In this document: positions 1 through 10,112 of the stretch, piece after piece
Layout: every line of letters begins with the position of its first letter
Numbering within the stretch: position 1 is the first letter of the stretch
Source of the DNA: Nilaparvata lugens
Taxonomy: Eukaryota; Arthropoda; Insecta; Hemiptera; Delphacidae
Direction of reading: 5' to 3'
DNA: 64,000 bases
NCBI RefSeq assembly: GCF_014356525.2
Contig: NC_052506.1
Location: forward strand, 11,827,283 to 11,891,282
The notes under the pieces: model-generated
What the model was told of the DNA's origin: nothing
The model's database searches: none
The model's input: the letters and a program-made list of their open reading frames with translations, nothing else
Position numbers and translations under genes: made by a program

Positions 1-584
1 TTATACTGTATTATAATAATAAAAGTGGTTTCAGTTTGTGTTTTCATTATGAGGATGTTATTTATAGCCATCGCATCCCTAACTATTTCCTTATAATCTT
101 TTGCAGCCCTCTCAAGTAAAGTACGTTGGGCTAGCAAGAATAATATTATTTCTTGTTCTTCTTTGCTTGAACAAGGTTAAAGTCAATTCAACACAGTTAT
201 TTCTCCCATGAAATTTTGAGTAATCTCTACGCCGTTGAATTAGAAACCCGTATACACCCTCAAATGTATAATATTGAAGTGCGAACATTAGACTGAAGTA
301 CAATATTAGTAAGACGTCAATGTCTGTGTGAAACATTAACATAATCAAATAAAAACGCATTATTTTGCATTTACTCCTAGTTTTTCTTTATACATATTTT
401 ATGTTCTTGACTTTATTTCCAGTGGAGCATAGCTTGAAGTAAGTAACTGTTGAGTAATCTTAAAAATATCATCACTATGGACTTTTCTCCCATTTATCAG
501 TCAAATAATGATTCAAGATCAGTTAATTTGCAGTCAAGTCCATAAGTTGCAGTTGGTTAATCTTTAAATTATCATCACCCTAGA
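1..584. other. AT-rich sequence, no gene recognised
   Basis: AT-rich sequence with only short chance-length open frames. I see no protein motif, RNA gene or dispersed repeat that matches elsewhere in the window. Confidence 0.5.
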
Positions 585-776
585 CCTAGAATAAGGCTCT
601 TCTTCTATTTATTTATCAGTCAATTCGTAGATTTATCAGTAAATTCTTCTTTTAAACCTAGAAGAAGACTCTTCTTCTATTTATTTATCAGTCAATTCGT
701 AGATCTATCAGTGAATTCTTCTTCTAAACCTAGAAGAAGACTCTTCTTCTATTTATTTATCAGTCAATTCGTAGAT
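585..776. repeat. 72-bp tandem repeat, about 2.7 units
   Basis: Units begin at 585, 657 and 729, each with a 'cctagaa' start, giving an exact period of 72 bp. Each unit carries 'ctcttcttctatttattt' and 'cagtcaattcgtagat'. The third unit stops after 48 bases. Units differ at only a few positions, so the array looks recent. Confidence 0.9.
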
Positions 777-1981
777 GAGAAGCAACCTTGTTCACATATC
801 CTCCCCTTATATCCATCTCTCTCATTGAGATCGTTCCCCGTTGGAAAATTGATTCTACAAATAATACAAACGTAAAAATATTTTCAATTTTGCTCAACAC
901 TATAACTGCATCCAATTTGTAGTCAATGTATGCTGCATAACCTTCATATTGATCAATTTGCATGGCTAGACGAAGTTTGACTGCATCTTTTGTTGCCGGA
1001 TAAATTGAAGGCTGGTGCATTTTCACCGTATGTCGTGTTCAATTAACATTCAATGCAGACGCAGTACGTGCAAAGTGGTAGTGACGGTACCCCCTACCCC
1101 CCCTTACACAAGTTGCATGCAACTGATTGCTAACTATGAACAAGCAGCCACTGTTCCCACACTCCCCGCGCTGTTTTCTAACCAGGATTTATGTAGGAGT
1201 GAGAGAAATTGCCTAGACACAACATAGACTCTGTTCATGAGTCCTGGTCCCGCGGCTCCAATATAACCTGTGGTCTTGTTTCGTATATGAGGCTGTGTTT
1301 ATTACACAACAGGTTGCGGTGATATAGTTTTCCCATTAGATCGTTGGCCGGTCATTGGAGACGTGCACCGATCATACGGATGTTTGTCAAATAATGGAAA
1401 ACCAGTTTGTTAGTTCCCTCAACTGCTCTCATGTTGGCAATAATATCACGGCAAACAACGGCTCGGCTATTCCACAAACGTATGGAGCCAAGCTATCGTT
1501 ATCAAAGGTGTAATGTACGAGCAATTATTGCGGAAAAATCTGTGTAGTGAGGTTTCCCGGGTAACCCATTATTCTTTGAAACGTTCAAATTATATTCTGT
1601 TACGTGTTTCAAAATCGTATGCTAACTTTAATACTTAACGTATTTATCCTCCAATTCGACTTTTGATACATGAATTTAAAACAGCATCATGGTATCATTC
1701 TTATAATATTATCTTTGGGATCTAATCTTAGATGTAAATTAATTCTCTAACTTGAAATACTCATTATGTTCAATTTGTATTAGCCTACTGATATTACAAG
1801 AAAATGTTTTCTTCTGAAAACTAGAAGAAAACTAATCTGAAATAAAAGTTGGAGTGACAGATATAGAAACATATATCAAGACTACTGAGTGGAAGGTAGC
1901 AAAAATTGGAATTTGAGTGATCACTCACAAAATTAAGTTAGGTGATTATACAGAAAATATAAATTTATTCTTATTATTTAC
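777..1981. other. No gene recognised; GC-richer patch about 1010-1260
   Basis: The 1010-1260 patch is visibly richer in C and G than its surroundings and holds a C-run near 1091. The short frames in it have no recognisable domain. The rest is AT-rich with no repeat I could match. Confidence 0.4.
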
Positions 1982-2191
1982 TTACTGCGGTGGCGACTCG
2001 TGCCCCAGTCGGTACTTGGCCTCATCAACTAAGCCTCTCCAGAAGTTTCGGTCACCCGCGTCCTCCTCTTTTAGGCCCATCCTCCTCATATCTTTCCGGA
2101 CCTGATCCCACCATTTAGTTTTTGGCCTTCCAGCTGGTCTCCTTCCTATAGGATTATTCCTCAGTACACTGCTTGTCAGAGCGCTTTCTTC
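1982..2191 (-). pseudogene. C-terminal relic of a non-LTR retrotransposon reverse transcriptase (RTE-like)
   Basis: Read on the minus strand, 69 codons end in TAA at 1984-1982 and are closed upstream by a stop at 2194-2192. The peptide contains 'GRRPAGRPKTKW', then 'WDQVRKDM' and 'DRNFWRGLVDEAKYRLGH'. This is the familiar C-terminal tail of endonuclease/reverse-transcriptase proteins of RTE-type and related LINEs: a basic Arg/Pro-rich stretch, then a Trp-rich helix ending near LGH. The polymerase and endonuclease domains are absent, so this is a 5'-truncated copy and not a working gene. Upstream of it (plus 2192-2215) the sequence becomes a simple TTA/T-rich run, and the 3' side (below 1982) is also A/T-rich, as expected around a truncated insertion. 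The family assignment rests on the peptide pattern alone. Confidence 0.75.
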
Positions 2192-3546
2192 TTATTATTA
2201 TTTTTTTTAGATTAGAAAAACTTATCAAAATAAATTAGACTAATAGATTAAACTCATTTAGATTTGATAAAGTTAGATTAAACAGTGGAGAGTGGAGTTG
2301 ACATAAACAATAATGGATATTACCGAATTGTCCAACAAATCGAAAGATTTAATCATGGTTAGTTCTATGCAAAATTAATATTATGAAATTATAATAGTAA
2401 GATCCTAAAGAATTGCTTGCATCAATCATGAAGCTCTATTTTGTTTTTCACTCCAGAGTATAATCTATCACAATGAAATGCCGTAGTAGTCTCCAGTAGT
2501 TTGTAGAGTAGTGAGAAGAGAACCCACTCCTCTAATTTATTTTCTCGACGTGTTACTCTGTTGTTATTTGCGCTCTTAAATTTAGGGATTTCAACACACA
2601 TGGTAAACATTTTTTAAATGGGCTTGGAGCTATTTGCGTCGAAAAGTTGAAAGCTATTGTGCATGATGGAATTCCAACTTGCCTTTAAAAGTTTATTTTT
2701 CCGTTCAGGGAAACAAAAAGCATAAGGTTTACACGTTGTGACATAAAACACTAGTAGCAGCAACGGCTATCAGCTTGTAACGGCTTGGCCTTTGGCAGTG
2801 GATTGACTCGATTTTTCAGAGAGAATTTTCTTGCAGCACTTTATTTTAACAGCAGAAGCAGTTGCAATGAAATGGCTCGCGCTCGGATAAGTGTTGGAGG
2901 AAGTACTATTAGGAAAATTTATGCCTTTGAACTTGAAATGGCTTCTGATTGTCACATTAGAATAATAGTACAGCACCGCCACTACACAATTCTCCCATTA
3001 AAATACAGCTGTAATTTCACTGTTGCGTATAATTTCAAAGTTTGAAGGCTTTATAGCTCGGTGAACTTTGCATTCTTTTCTAGAGCTTCAAAATGGAAAT
3101 TTATGTGGTTCGTCTTTTTTTCTCCTATTTCTCAAAAAGTATTTTCCGTAATTACCAAATAGTCACGCATAAACTATTTGCTAGAACAATTTCTCCTATT
3201 TTGTGGCGTGATTGATGAACTTGACAAATTTAATTGACCGACAAAAATGTCCTTGGACGACTAGCACAAAGGACATTTCCTAGAAAACTCTGTTTCAAGG
3301 TACCTACTTCTATGGAAGATTCGAAACGAAAAATATAATTGGATTCATCATCAAAAAGCAATAGAAAAAGATACCATCTTAATATTTCATTCTTTCATTG
3401 AATGAAACCAATCATTTATATAAATCAAAGCAACAGATCATCGATTCCATCAAATTCATCATGGATCATTGATTCCATTTTTTAATGGCAAAGTACCTTT
3501 TATTGATACTCCAATTGACATTTTCCTGAAGTTGAATGTAAAATAA
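2192..3546. other. No gene recognised
   Basis: AT-rich sequence. A stretch at 2785-3045 is open in two opposing frames but has no motif I recognise. The last ~200 bases before 3547 may be the decayed upstream part of the LINE that follows, because the reading frame is only broken by a stop at 3544-3546. Confidence 0.4.
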
Positions 3547-3954
3547 TTCATTGTTAATGAGATTAAATCATTGAAAAATAATTGTGATGTTCATGGTTAT
3601 TCTACTCGTGGCAATGGGGACCCATTTATTAATCACCACAGATTGAGATTCTCTGACAAAAGTCCTAGTGTAATTGGTTTGAGACTGTTTAAAAAGTTAC
3701 CAAAATGTTTATATGCCCCATCAATAAATTTTAAAAGAGAACTCTATGCATACTTAGTGAATAGGGCTTACTATAGTGTAGATGAATTTCTGAATGATGA
3801 CACTTGAACTCTACTGTTGTATTATAAATGTATTCTTACCATTGTTATATACTTAAATTTTTAATTTTACATTGTTATTCTGTCTATTTTTATGTTTTGA
3901 CTTGGCCTGTATGTTCTTTTTTGGCTCAATAAAAATGAATTTGAATTTTGAATT
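3547..3954 (+). pseudogene. C-terminal relic and 3' tail of a non-LTR retrotransposon (Jockey/CR1-like)
   Basis: The frame is open from 3547 and stops at 3807. The peptide has 'HGYSTRG', then a His/Arg-rich 'NHHRLRF', 'GLRLFKKLPK' and finally 'YYSVDEFL'. The order of a His-x-Tyr-x-Thr-Arg motif, a Leu-Pro pair and a Phe/Tyr-rich end is typical of the extreme C-terminus of insect LINE reverse transcriptases of the Jockey/CR1 kind. About 150 bp of AT-rich 3' UTR follow, ending near 3954 in an AATAAA-like signal and a TTGAATT-type tail ('aatttgaattttgaatt'). That tail supports a real 3' end. Catalytic domains are missing, so the copy is 5'-truncated. The family is inferred from pattern only. Confidence 0.75.
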
Positions 3955-4086
3955 AATGATGGTGTTTCGAGTTTTTCCATCCACAGTACGATTACGGTAG
4001 TACCAAATAATGGAATAGATTCTCATCGGTTTTCACTGTTAATTAGAACGTCTACAGAAATTCATAAATACGTATTTCAATGTTAT

Positions 4087-4274
4087 AAGCTGCGTTTACA
4101 CCAAAGTTATTGACAAAATGTTAATAACTTATCCTAATAAATTCTATTAGATTGAACGGAACTTGACAAACACATATGTTCATCATGTGTATGATAAGTT
4201 GTGTTCAATCTAATAGAATCTATAAGGATTAAGTTATTAACATTTCGTTAATAACTTAGGTGTAAACGCAGCTT
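4087..4274. mobile_element. MITE with long terminal inverted repeats (GCTGCGTTTACACC family)
   Basis: The left end 'aagctgcgtttacacc' is matched by the right end 'ggtgtaaacgcagctt'. The inverted repeat continues inward through 'gttaataactt' on both sides. The inner part is a second hairpin built on 'attctattagatt' and its complement. Total length is 188 bp with no coding capacity. I see no clean target duplication. The inner hairpin also occurs in the MITEs at 13682-13970, which have different ends. Confidence 0.85.
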
Positions 4275-5159
4275 TTAGTCTTCAGAATGATAATGAATTC
4301 GCTTTAAAAATAATTTGATAGATTAATTCTGGAGAATTGGGGGGTGGATGAAAGAAGATACAAAATTGCCCATTTTGACGAAGCAAGTAGCAATATAAAA
4401 TGATACCACATGTGTGAATAAATTCAGTTTTTCATTCTGTGACTGAAATCATGCCTACCCTACAACAACAAACCTCTCTGTGAAACACAGTGTGTGAAAA
4501 AAGTGGAGCACCTGAAACAATCTGTTATTTTGAAAATAGTGATGGATTCCATCTTTTTATTGTAGCCACCTGTGTGTTTTTACAGAGCCAATCAGAAAAG
4601 TGGTGCTGTGCTACACATGGCGGTTGTGTCAGGGCAGACGAGCGGTGCGCGCGCGTGTCAAAGCGAGCAGCATCATATCCAATTCGCATAATCATGCCAG
4701 TTGATCCTTGGCGAGGAGGGCGCTTTAAAAGCGCGAATGTGTCATCACATCATCAAAGCCGAAGCCCTGCGTGGACTTTGTTTGTGGCATTGTTTTCCAG
4801 CTGCTGATCCTTTGTGATGGTCTCATCATTGTTATCAGTTATGCTATCATATTCAACAGTTCTTCTTCTCTTTTCGTGCTGAAATGCACACATTTCTCGT
4901 CGTACTCTTGAATAACTTGCTGTACAACAAAGCTCTCATCATGAACTATATGAGTTTTTGCTTTTTTTGCAGGTGAGTGCAGTTGATTGTTTGCATACTC
5001 CATGTCTCGGTCGTTCCAGTTTGAGTGGAATCTTCCCCCAATGAATGGCAAGTGGTTTTGATTATTTATGAGTAATACTGTGCATGATAGTTTCCAGTAC
5101 TGTAGTTATTGTTGAAAAAATTGGACAGATGAAATTGAAAATTAATGATTAAATTGAAA
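4275..5159. other. No gene recognised; GC-richer patch about 4450-4810
   Basis: The 4450-4810 segment is GC-richer, with alternating CG bases near 4645-4660 and a CG-rich hairpin-like 'gcgctttaaaagcgc' at 4720-4734. A 105-codon frame there (4490-4807) has no domain I recognise. It could be an exon or regulatory patch of a host gene, but nothing in the sequence decides this. Confidence 0.3.
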
Positions 5160-5275
5160 GAATAATAATATTCATTCATTTATTGTATAAAATACTATAA
5201 TCATAATACAATTATGACATTGGAGGAAAAACTAGGCTGAGCCTGTACTATTTCTTTCCTAAAATTTTGATAAAA
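5160..5275 (-). repeat. Retroelement 3' tail with hairpin (minus-strand copy)
   Basis: Read on the minus strand, an A/T-rich lead is followed by a stem built from 'ggaaagaaa' and 'tttttcct'. After that come AT-rich sequence and a final 'caataaatgaatgaat' tail. This layout (AAATTT-like lead, GGRAA stem, tail of short A-rich repeats) matches the minus-strand tails at 35393-35480 and the window's right end. It resembles the plus-strand tails near 16.5, 20.5, 22.2, 30.6 and 34.6 kb. Confidence 0.5.
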
Positions 5276-5407
5276 TGTTAATGTTGTCCAAAAGATAAGG
5301 TTATGTAATCACACACTTAAGTATTCGTTACTTGATTTTTGGTCCAGGAATGATGATTTTATATTGCTCACATCATATGCAATCTATGAAAATATTCTCC
5401 TTCTTAG

Positions 5408-5922
5408 AACTAATAGCTCTGTGAACAGTAGACCTCACGCAGTATTCTCATCCACAAGTACCTGATTGAAACTATAGACCTTATGGAATACAGCAATAGA
5501 CTGGCTTCTCCACACATCTGTGTAATCACTTGTCAGCTGATTTATGTTGAATAATTCTATAGTCTGATTTTTACTCCAATATTGACGTATGAAGGAGGCT
5601 CCTTTTTCCTTTTATATTATCCTTGAAATGCAAAATTTCCAAAAAACTTGTATATACGTCGACGCGCAATTAAAAAAGGAACATACCTGTCAAATTTCAT
5701 GAAAATCTATTACCGCGTTTCGCCGTAAATGCGCAACATATGCAAAATTTCCAAAAACCTTGTATATACGTCGACGCGCAATTTAAAAAGGAACATACCT
5801 GTCAAATTTCATGAAAATCTATTACCGCTTTTCGCCGTAAATGCGCATCATATAAACATTTAAACATTAAGAGAAATGCCAAACCGTCGACTTGAATCTT
5901 AGACCTCACTTCGCTCGGTCAA
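5408..5922 (+). repeat. Dispersed repeat A, copy 1
   Basis: This matches 43828-44781 at its start ('ctgtgaacagta' with 'acctc', 'gcagt') and over its right half ('tatagtctgatttttact', 'gtcgacgcgcaatt', 'cacttcgctcggtcaa'). The middle parts differ between the copies. The right end, 'ttagacctcacttcgctcgg', is intact here. The other copy carries a MITE inserted at that TTA. I see no coding capacity and cannot assign a class. Confidence 0.8.
5630..5853. repeat. 112-bp tandem duplication inside repeat A
   Basis: Units 5630-5741 and 5742-5853 are nearly identical. Each has 'gcaaaatttccaaaaa', 'tatatacgtcgacgcgcaat' and 'ttcgccgtaaatgcgca'. The copy at 43.8-44.8 kb has only one unit, so the duplication belongs to this copy. 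Confidence 0.9.
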
Positions 5923-5984
5923 TAATAGTATTAATTACTTCATACACAATCTATGAATTAATAACAGCAATATGAAAACTTGTA

Positions 5985-6065
5985 GTCCCCTTTATTAGTT
6001 AAAATATTACAACGACTAGTTTCGACCATAATTTAGTCATTTTCAAGTTGAAATGTCGAAAAGTA
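5985..6065. repeat. Possible retroelement tail motif
   Basis: Contains 'aacgactagtttcgacc' followed by 'tcattttcaagttgaaa'. Similar layouts occur at 9600-9690 ('acaacatgtttcaaaa', 'cattttcaagtgatcaa') and 9983-10112 ('actagtttcgatgcac'). I read these as decayed ends of related dispersed elements of unknown class. Confidence 0.3.
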
Positions 6066-6186
6066 GCCCATTCAAGTAAAGTGTTTTTATAATCTATGAA
6101 ATATTCTCCAGTCATCTTTCATCATCATTATTGTAAAAGCAGTAACTTCGAGTCATTTTCATTCAAACATTGGTATTTTCACTGTT

Positions 6187-6312
6187 TCTGATGGTCACGT
6201 TCACGGTCCCGGCTGCCTAATAACAGTCGTTAGGTCATGTCAGAGGCCCTGAAATGGATCAGGTGCGACCTTAAAACTCTGACACCATACCTTAACCAGC
6301 CAGGTCACTCGA
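6187..6312 (-). mobile_element. SINE-like element, copy 1 (minus strand)
   Basis: Read on the minus strand, it starts 'atcgagtgacctggctgg' and continues 'ttaaggtatggtgtcagag'. It ends with 'aggcagccgggaccg'. The start resembles the D-arm/A-box of a Ser/Leu-type tRNA (TGGCTGGTTAAGG), and a weak B-box-like 'gatccatttc' follows about 40 bases later. The copy at 35765-35884 matches it end to end in the opposite orientation. Two full-length copies plus tRNA-like promoter boxes suggest a tRNA-derived SINE. The promoter is degenerate and I did not find a tail. Confidence 0.6.
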
Positions 6313-6505
6313 TATTATCATTATTCCTGTACTTCTTAAGGTGCATTTTCGTGTGTGCGTCAACTTCCACAGTCGACAACGACAAGCATTGTTGACATTC
6401 ATTGTGTAATTGACATAATTTGTGTTCATTAATCAAGAATCAAAACATTCATAATAATATCAACATATTGCCATTTGAGAGTACAAAAAAGTATAAACTC
6501 AACCA

Positions 6506-6636
6506 CCCACATTATAACATAATCTTTTAGGTTATTCAGACAAATTGAAATCTACCCAACATCTATCTATCTCCCACATTAAAACATAATTGAACATAAT
6601 CTTTTAGGTTATGTAGACAAATTGAAATCTACCCAA
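6506..6636. repeat. Direct repeat of about 55-64 bp
   Basis: The segments 6506-6559 and 6573-6636 share 'cccacatta', 'aacataatcttttaggtta' and 'gacaaattgaaatctaccca'. The second has an extra 'attgaac' insertion. Confidence 0.85.
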
Positions 6637-6912
6637 TCTGAGATCCTCACCCTGTTCTGGTCGACAAAGGCATTTCGCACAAACGAAAACCTAGCTTTAG
6701 GAAGCACAATTTCAATCTACCAGCATTATTTCAGAACTGATTTAAGTTCGAATCACCAATACACAGGAAGTAATACAAGAATTGAATATTTTCTATAGTC
6801 TTTTAATGACACACACAATAAATTATCGTAGCTGTCTGGGATTATGAATGAAACTAGAGTAACGAATATTGTATCATTCTGTACTCAAATTACTTGATTC
6901 GAAACCTTAATA

Positions 6913-7038
6913 GTACTTTACGTAACAAGTCCGGTAACGATAATTTACCGCATAAGTATGATTCTTTCTGCCGAAACGTAGTTGAGGGCAGAATTATCAT
7001 ACGAATGCGGTAAATACGTTACCATACAAGTTACGTAC
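6913..7038. repeat. 126-bp inverted repeat (hairpin)
   Basis: The outer arms 'acgtaacaagtccggtaacg' and 'cgttaccatacaagttacgt' pair. The inner arms 'taatttaccgcataagtatg' and 'catacgaatgcggtaaata' pair around a small 'tctgcc...ggcaga' stem. The structure looks like a MITE or a MITE remnant. No target duplication is evident. Confidence 0.75.
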
Positions 7039-7460
7039 AATATTTTTTGTCATACTTATCTGAGAAAGAATAATATTGCAGAGAAGCAGAAAACATTACC
7101 TGCTGCTGGAGCTACTGCATTGTATAAACATGACCTAGCCCATAGCGCCTAGTTCTTAACAGACAGACCCTTCGAGATCAAATAAAATAATAAGGGCCTA
7201 AATTATAAGATTTCAAATGAGCTCTTATAACTTGAAACTCCTTAAACGAGTTCTTCAATTATTTGAGTTAGTATATTAATTACTCAAATGTTATTAGGAC
7301 TCAGTAGAGTCCTAACATACTCGACTGTAAAGAGAGCATATGATCTCTTTACAGTATAGTATGCTGTAATGAAAATCACATGTTTTATTGTTTTGCAAAC
7401 AGCTGTTTACCGGCTTGATTTAATGCATGGAAAACAGCTGCAATTGAGTAAGTATGACAG
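7028..7460 (+). repeat. Dispersed repeat B, copy 1
   Basis: This shares blocks in order with 62450-62985: 'gaaaacattacctg', 'aaacatgacctag' (aaacataacctag in the other copy), 'catactcgactgtaaag', 'gtatgctgtaatga' and 'gcatggaaaacagctg'. Between blocks the copies differ by indels. A small hairpin 'gtaaagaga...tctctttac' lies at 7328-7353 in this copy only. No coding capacity is apparent. Confidence 0.75.
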
Positions 7461-7597
7461 AATAGTTATTTTTGCAACTAGTGCGCAAAGTGACAGTTTG
7501 CTGCACCGAAAGAAACGTTTACGCCCGAGCCGTAGGCGAGGGCGGAATGGTTTCTTGAGTGCAGCAGAGGAACTTTGCGCACGTATTTCACATTAAG

Positions 7598-7996
7598 TTT
7601 TTCCTACAGTTACCATTGAATATGAAAAGTGGGTAATTATGGGTAAAATTGCCTGAAATGCATCAAATGTTTTTCTGTGTAATTTTATTATTGATAAAAA
7701 CCTTAATCCTAAAATCCTAAAGTCCTCGTTGTCCTCCATCATAATATATAATGAATAATAATTAGCGCGTTGTGCTTGGTTGCACCTCTGCTCACTATAG
7801 CAGCCCAGTCACTGTTACCAACTTCATTTTGATTTTGCTGCACTGTTGCTCCATATAACCTACTAAGTATTTTGCGTTGCCATGTTGCAAATCTGGAGTG
7901 CAGAAAAATTTTTCCCGCACTAGAGCGGAAAAGTGATTCTTTGCGTTCTGTAATCAGTGCAGCAATGGCCACTTTTCAACGTAACTGTAGGAAAAA
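7598..7996. repeat. About 400-bp element with terminal inverted repeats
   Basis: The left end 'tttttcctacagttac' pairs with the right end 'gtaactgtaggaaaaa'. Just inside, 'gaaaagtgg' on the left pairs with 'ccacttttc' on the right. The internal 7739-7972 region is open on the minus strand but has no motif I know. It is probably a non-autonomous DNA transposon. The class is unknown. Confidence 0.6.
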
Positions 7997-8690
7997 ATAC
8001 AAATAGGCTAGAAGTACAATATCAATTCAGTTTACATCGATGCAGTACAGAGCTGTGCTGATACAAATGGAAGTCCTATTGGGGTCAGTCTAACTCTAAT
8101 TGAGCTGGAGGAGAATAAAGGATTTTGGCGCGTTTCTATAGGCTAATGACGAATAAGGCGACGGGATGGAGCCCCCGGCCCTCTGTGCCCTGTCCTGTGT
8201 CCTTTGACCAGTTCTGGATTTAATTATCGGTTTGAAGAGTTCAAACAAGAGTGGCACATGTTGGGCCCTGAAGGGCTCTACGTGAACGAAGCTTGTGCAG
8301 ATGACACTCCTATCTGCTGTCCTGTAGCCAGCCAGCCCCCCTATCCATGTCCCTTTTTGCTGCTTGATCCCTTTTCAGAGCTGTGATCGCCGCCGCGATA
8401 TGGAGACTCGGCAGCAGCGTCACTTGGTTTACTCATTGTACGACTATCATAAAGCGATTCAAGAACACCCTTTCGCCATCAAACCTCTCCCCTCCTCACC
8501 GCCCTTTCGTTGACAACTAAACAGTCGATATTCAAACACAAGTGCTCGTTCCTGTATTATTACTCTGGAGACAAACTGAGCTTATGCAACCCTTCAATGT
8601 TGGCCTCATGTATCACTACTTTCCAATTTTGATGGCAGAGTACGGTATATCAAACATAGAACGAAAAATAAAAATTTCAGTACCCTTTTT
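7997..8690. other. No gene recognised; GC-richer patch about 8150-8520
   Basis: The 8150-8520 patch contains 'cgccgccgcgatatgg' and C-rich runs. It stands out from the AT-rich flanks but carries no recognisable protein or RNA. It could be exon or regulatory sequence. Confidence 0.3.
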
Positions 8691-8847
8691 ACTTTCCTTG
8701 CCCTATTACCATAGGTAAGGAAGGTATTGCTTTCCGAAAAAAATTAAGGTACCCCAATTTCTAAATTTCTATACGTTTCAAGGTCCCCTAAGTCCAAAAA
8801 ACTGGTTTTTGGGTATTGGTCTGTGTGTGTGTGTGTGTGTGTGTGTG

Positions 8848-8884
<37 letters not shown>

Positions 8885-9581
8885 AGTGTATGTGCGTCTG
8901 TGTACACGATATCTCATCTCCCAATTAACGGAATGACTTGAAATTTGGAACTTAAGGTCCTTTCACTATAAGGATCCGACACGAACAAATTCGATCGAAT
9001 GCAATTCAAGATGGCGTCTAAAATGGCGAAAATGTTGTCAAAAACAGGGTTTTTCGTGATTTTCTCGGAAACGGTTCCAACGATTTTGATCAAATTCATA
9101 CCCAAAATAGTCATCGATAAGCTCATCAACTGCAACAAGTCCCATATCTGTAAAAATTTCAGGAGCTCCGCCCCATCAATGCAGATAGATTCCCAATTAT
9201 CAGGCTTCAGATACAATTGAAACAAATAAATCAAGTGGAGTAGACTTAGATAGAATTAGACAAGATGGAATAGACTCTAGATACAATTTAAACAAAAATT
9301 TTCAAGTGGAAAAGATTGAGCATGAAAATCTCTACAATTAATGTTCAGTAACATTTTCACCTAAAATTGAAAATAAGCTTTAAATTCGAGAAAATGTGAT
9401 TATTCAATTGCAAATTATTGTTGATTCTATTAAATCATTCACTATGAAGAGATAGCAGACCTCATGTGTGTCTCCAGCGTTATTGCCCTGTCACCTGCTG
9501 GCTAAAATCTTTGAATAGTAGACTTGAGATGCGCGGGAACACTAGCGTCAGGTGATCAATTCTCATAACGGCAAGGAAAGT
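8691..9581 (+). mobile_element. TIR element T, copy 1 (891 bp, non-autonomous)
   Basis: The ends are 'actttccttgcc' and 'ggcaaggaaagt', a 12-bp terminal inverted repeat. Related copies lie at 22803-23547 (reverse orientation, right part divergent) and 60408-60851 (internal deletion). All three share 'attaccataggtaagga' next to the left end. Open frames inside (for example 8914-9234 minus) are short and overlap each other on opposite strands, so they are probably chance. No transposase motif is visible. The superfamily cannot be named from the ends alone. Confidence 0.75.
8821..8881. repeat. (GT)n microsatellite inside element T
   Basis: About 60 bases of GT repeat with one phase slip near 8848. 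The same point in the reverse copy (about 23387-23417) has a short interrupted CA run. The third copy has lost this segment. Confidence 0.95.
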
Positions 9582-9599
9582 TGTGTGAGTGTGCCACTC

Positions 9600-9785
9600 C
9601 AGATTTTTAAATTATTTATCACAACATGTTTCAAAATTGATGCCATTTTCAAGTGATCAATGATTGATGACATCAATATTGTGATAAAATAATTTGATAA
9701 GGGTACTGAGATTTTTATTTTTCTTTCTATTTAGATTACAAGTAGCCCTATACAAGAAAAAAAAAATATATATATATATATATAT
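9600..9785. repeat. Tail-like motif followed by A-run and (TA)n
   Basis: Positions 9615-9690 carry the 'ttatcacaacatgtttc' and 'cattttcaagtgatcaa' layout seen near 6.0 kb. Positions 9756-9785 are an A-run merging into (TA)n. Confidence 0.4.
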
Positions 9786-9982
9786 CAAACATTTTTCTGT
9801 GGATCATTGAAGAATGGATAAGGTCTTTTTGTTATTGGGAATAGAAAAATAGAATTTGTGATGCATTTCAACATTTTCTGGGGCTTGGTGAAAATTATTG
9901 GCATTTATAGATTTTTTATAATTCTTTATGTTTCATCGATAGATCCAACGATGTTGTCAAAATATTCATAAACTATTAATGT

Positions 9983-10112
9983 GAAATAAAAAGATGTTGT
10001 CAATTCCACAAAATTTTTATTTGAGTCCAAACTAGTTTCGATGCACTTGGCATCATCAACAGTGGTAGACTGACTCTTTTTATTTCACCTTAATATGGAG
10101 AAATTCCACAAC
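9983..10112. repeat. Dispersed-element fragment with scrambled inverted motifs
   Basis: 'gatgttgtcaattccaca' at the left end and 'aaattccacaacatc' at the right end are inverted copies. 'gaaataaaaaga' on the left reappears inverted as 'tctttttatttca' on the right. Between them lies 'actagtttcgatgcacttgg'. 'ttccacaacatc' also occurs at 15452-15463. The class is unknown. Confidence 0.45.

Noticed and set aside
8914..9234. 106-codon minus-strand frame
   Set aside because: It lies inside transposon T, overlaps an opposite 73-codon frame and is destroyed in the other two copies.
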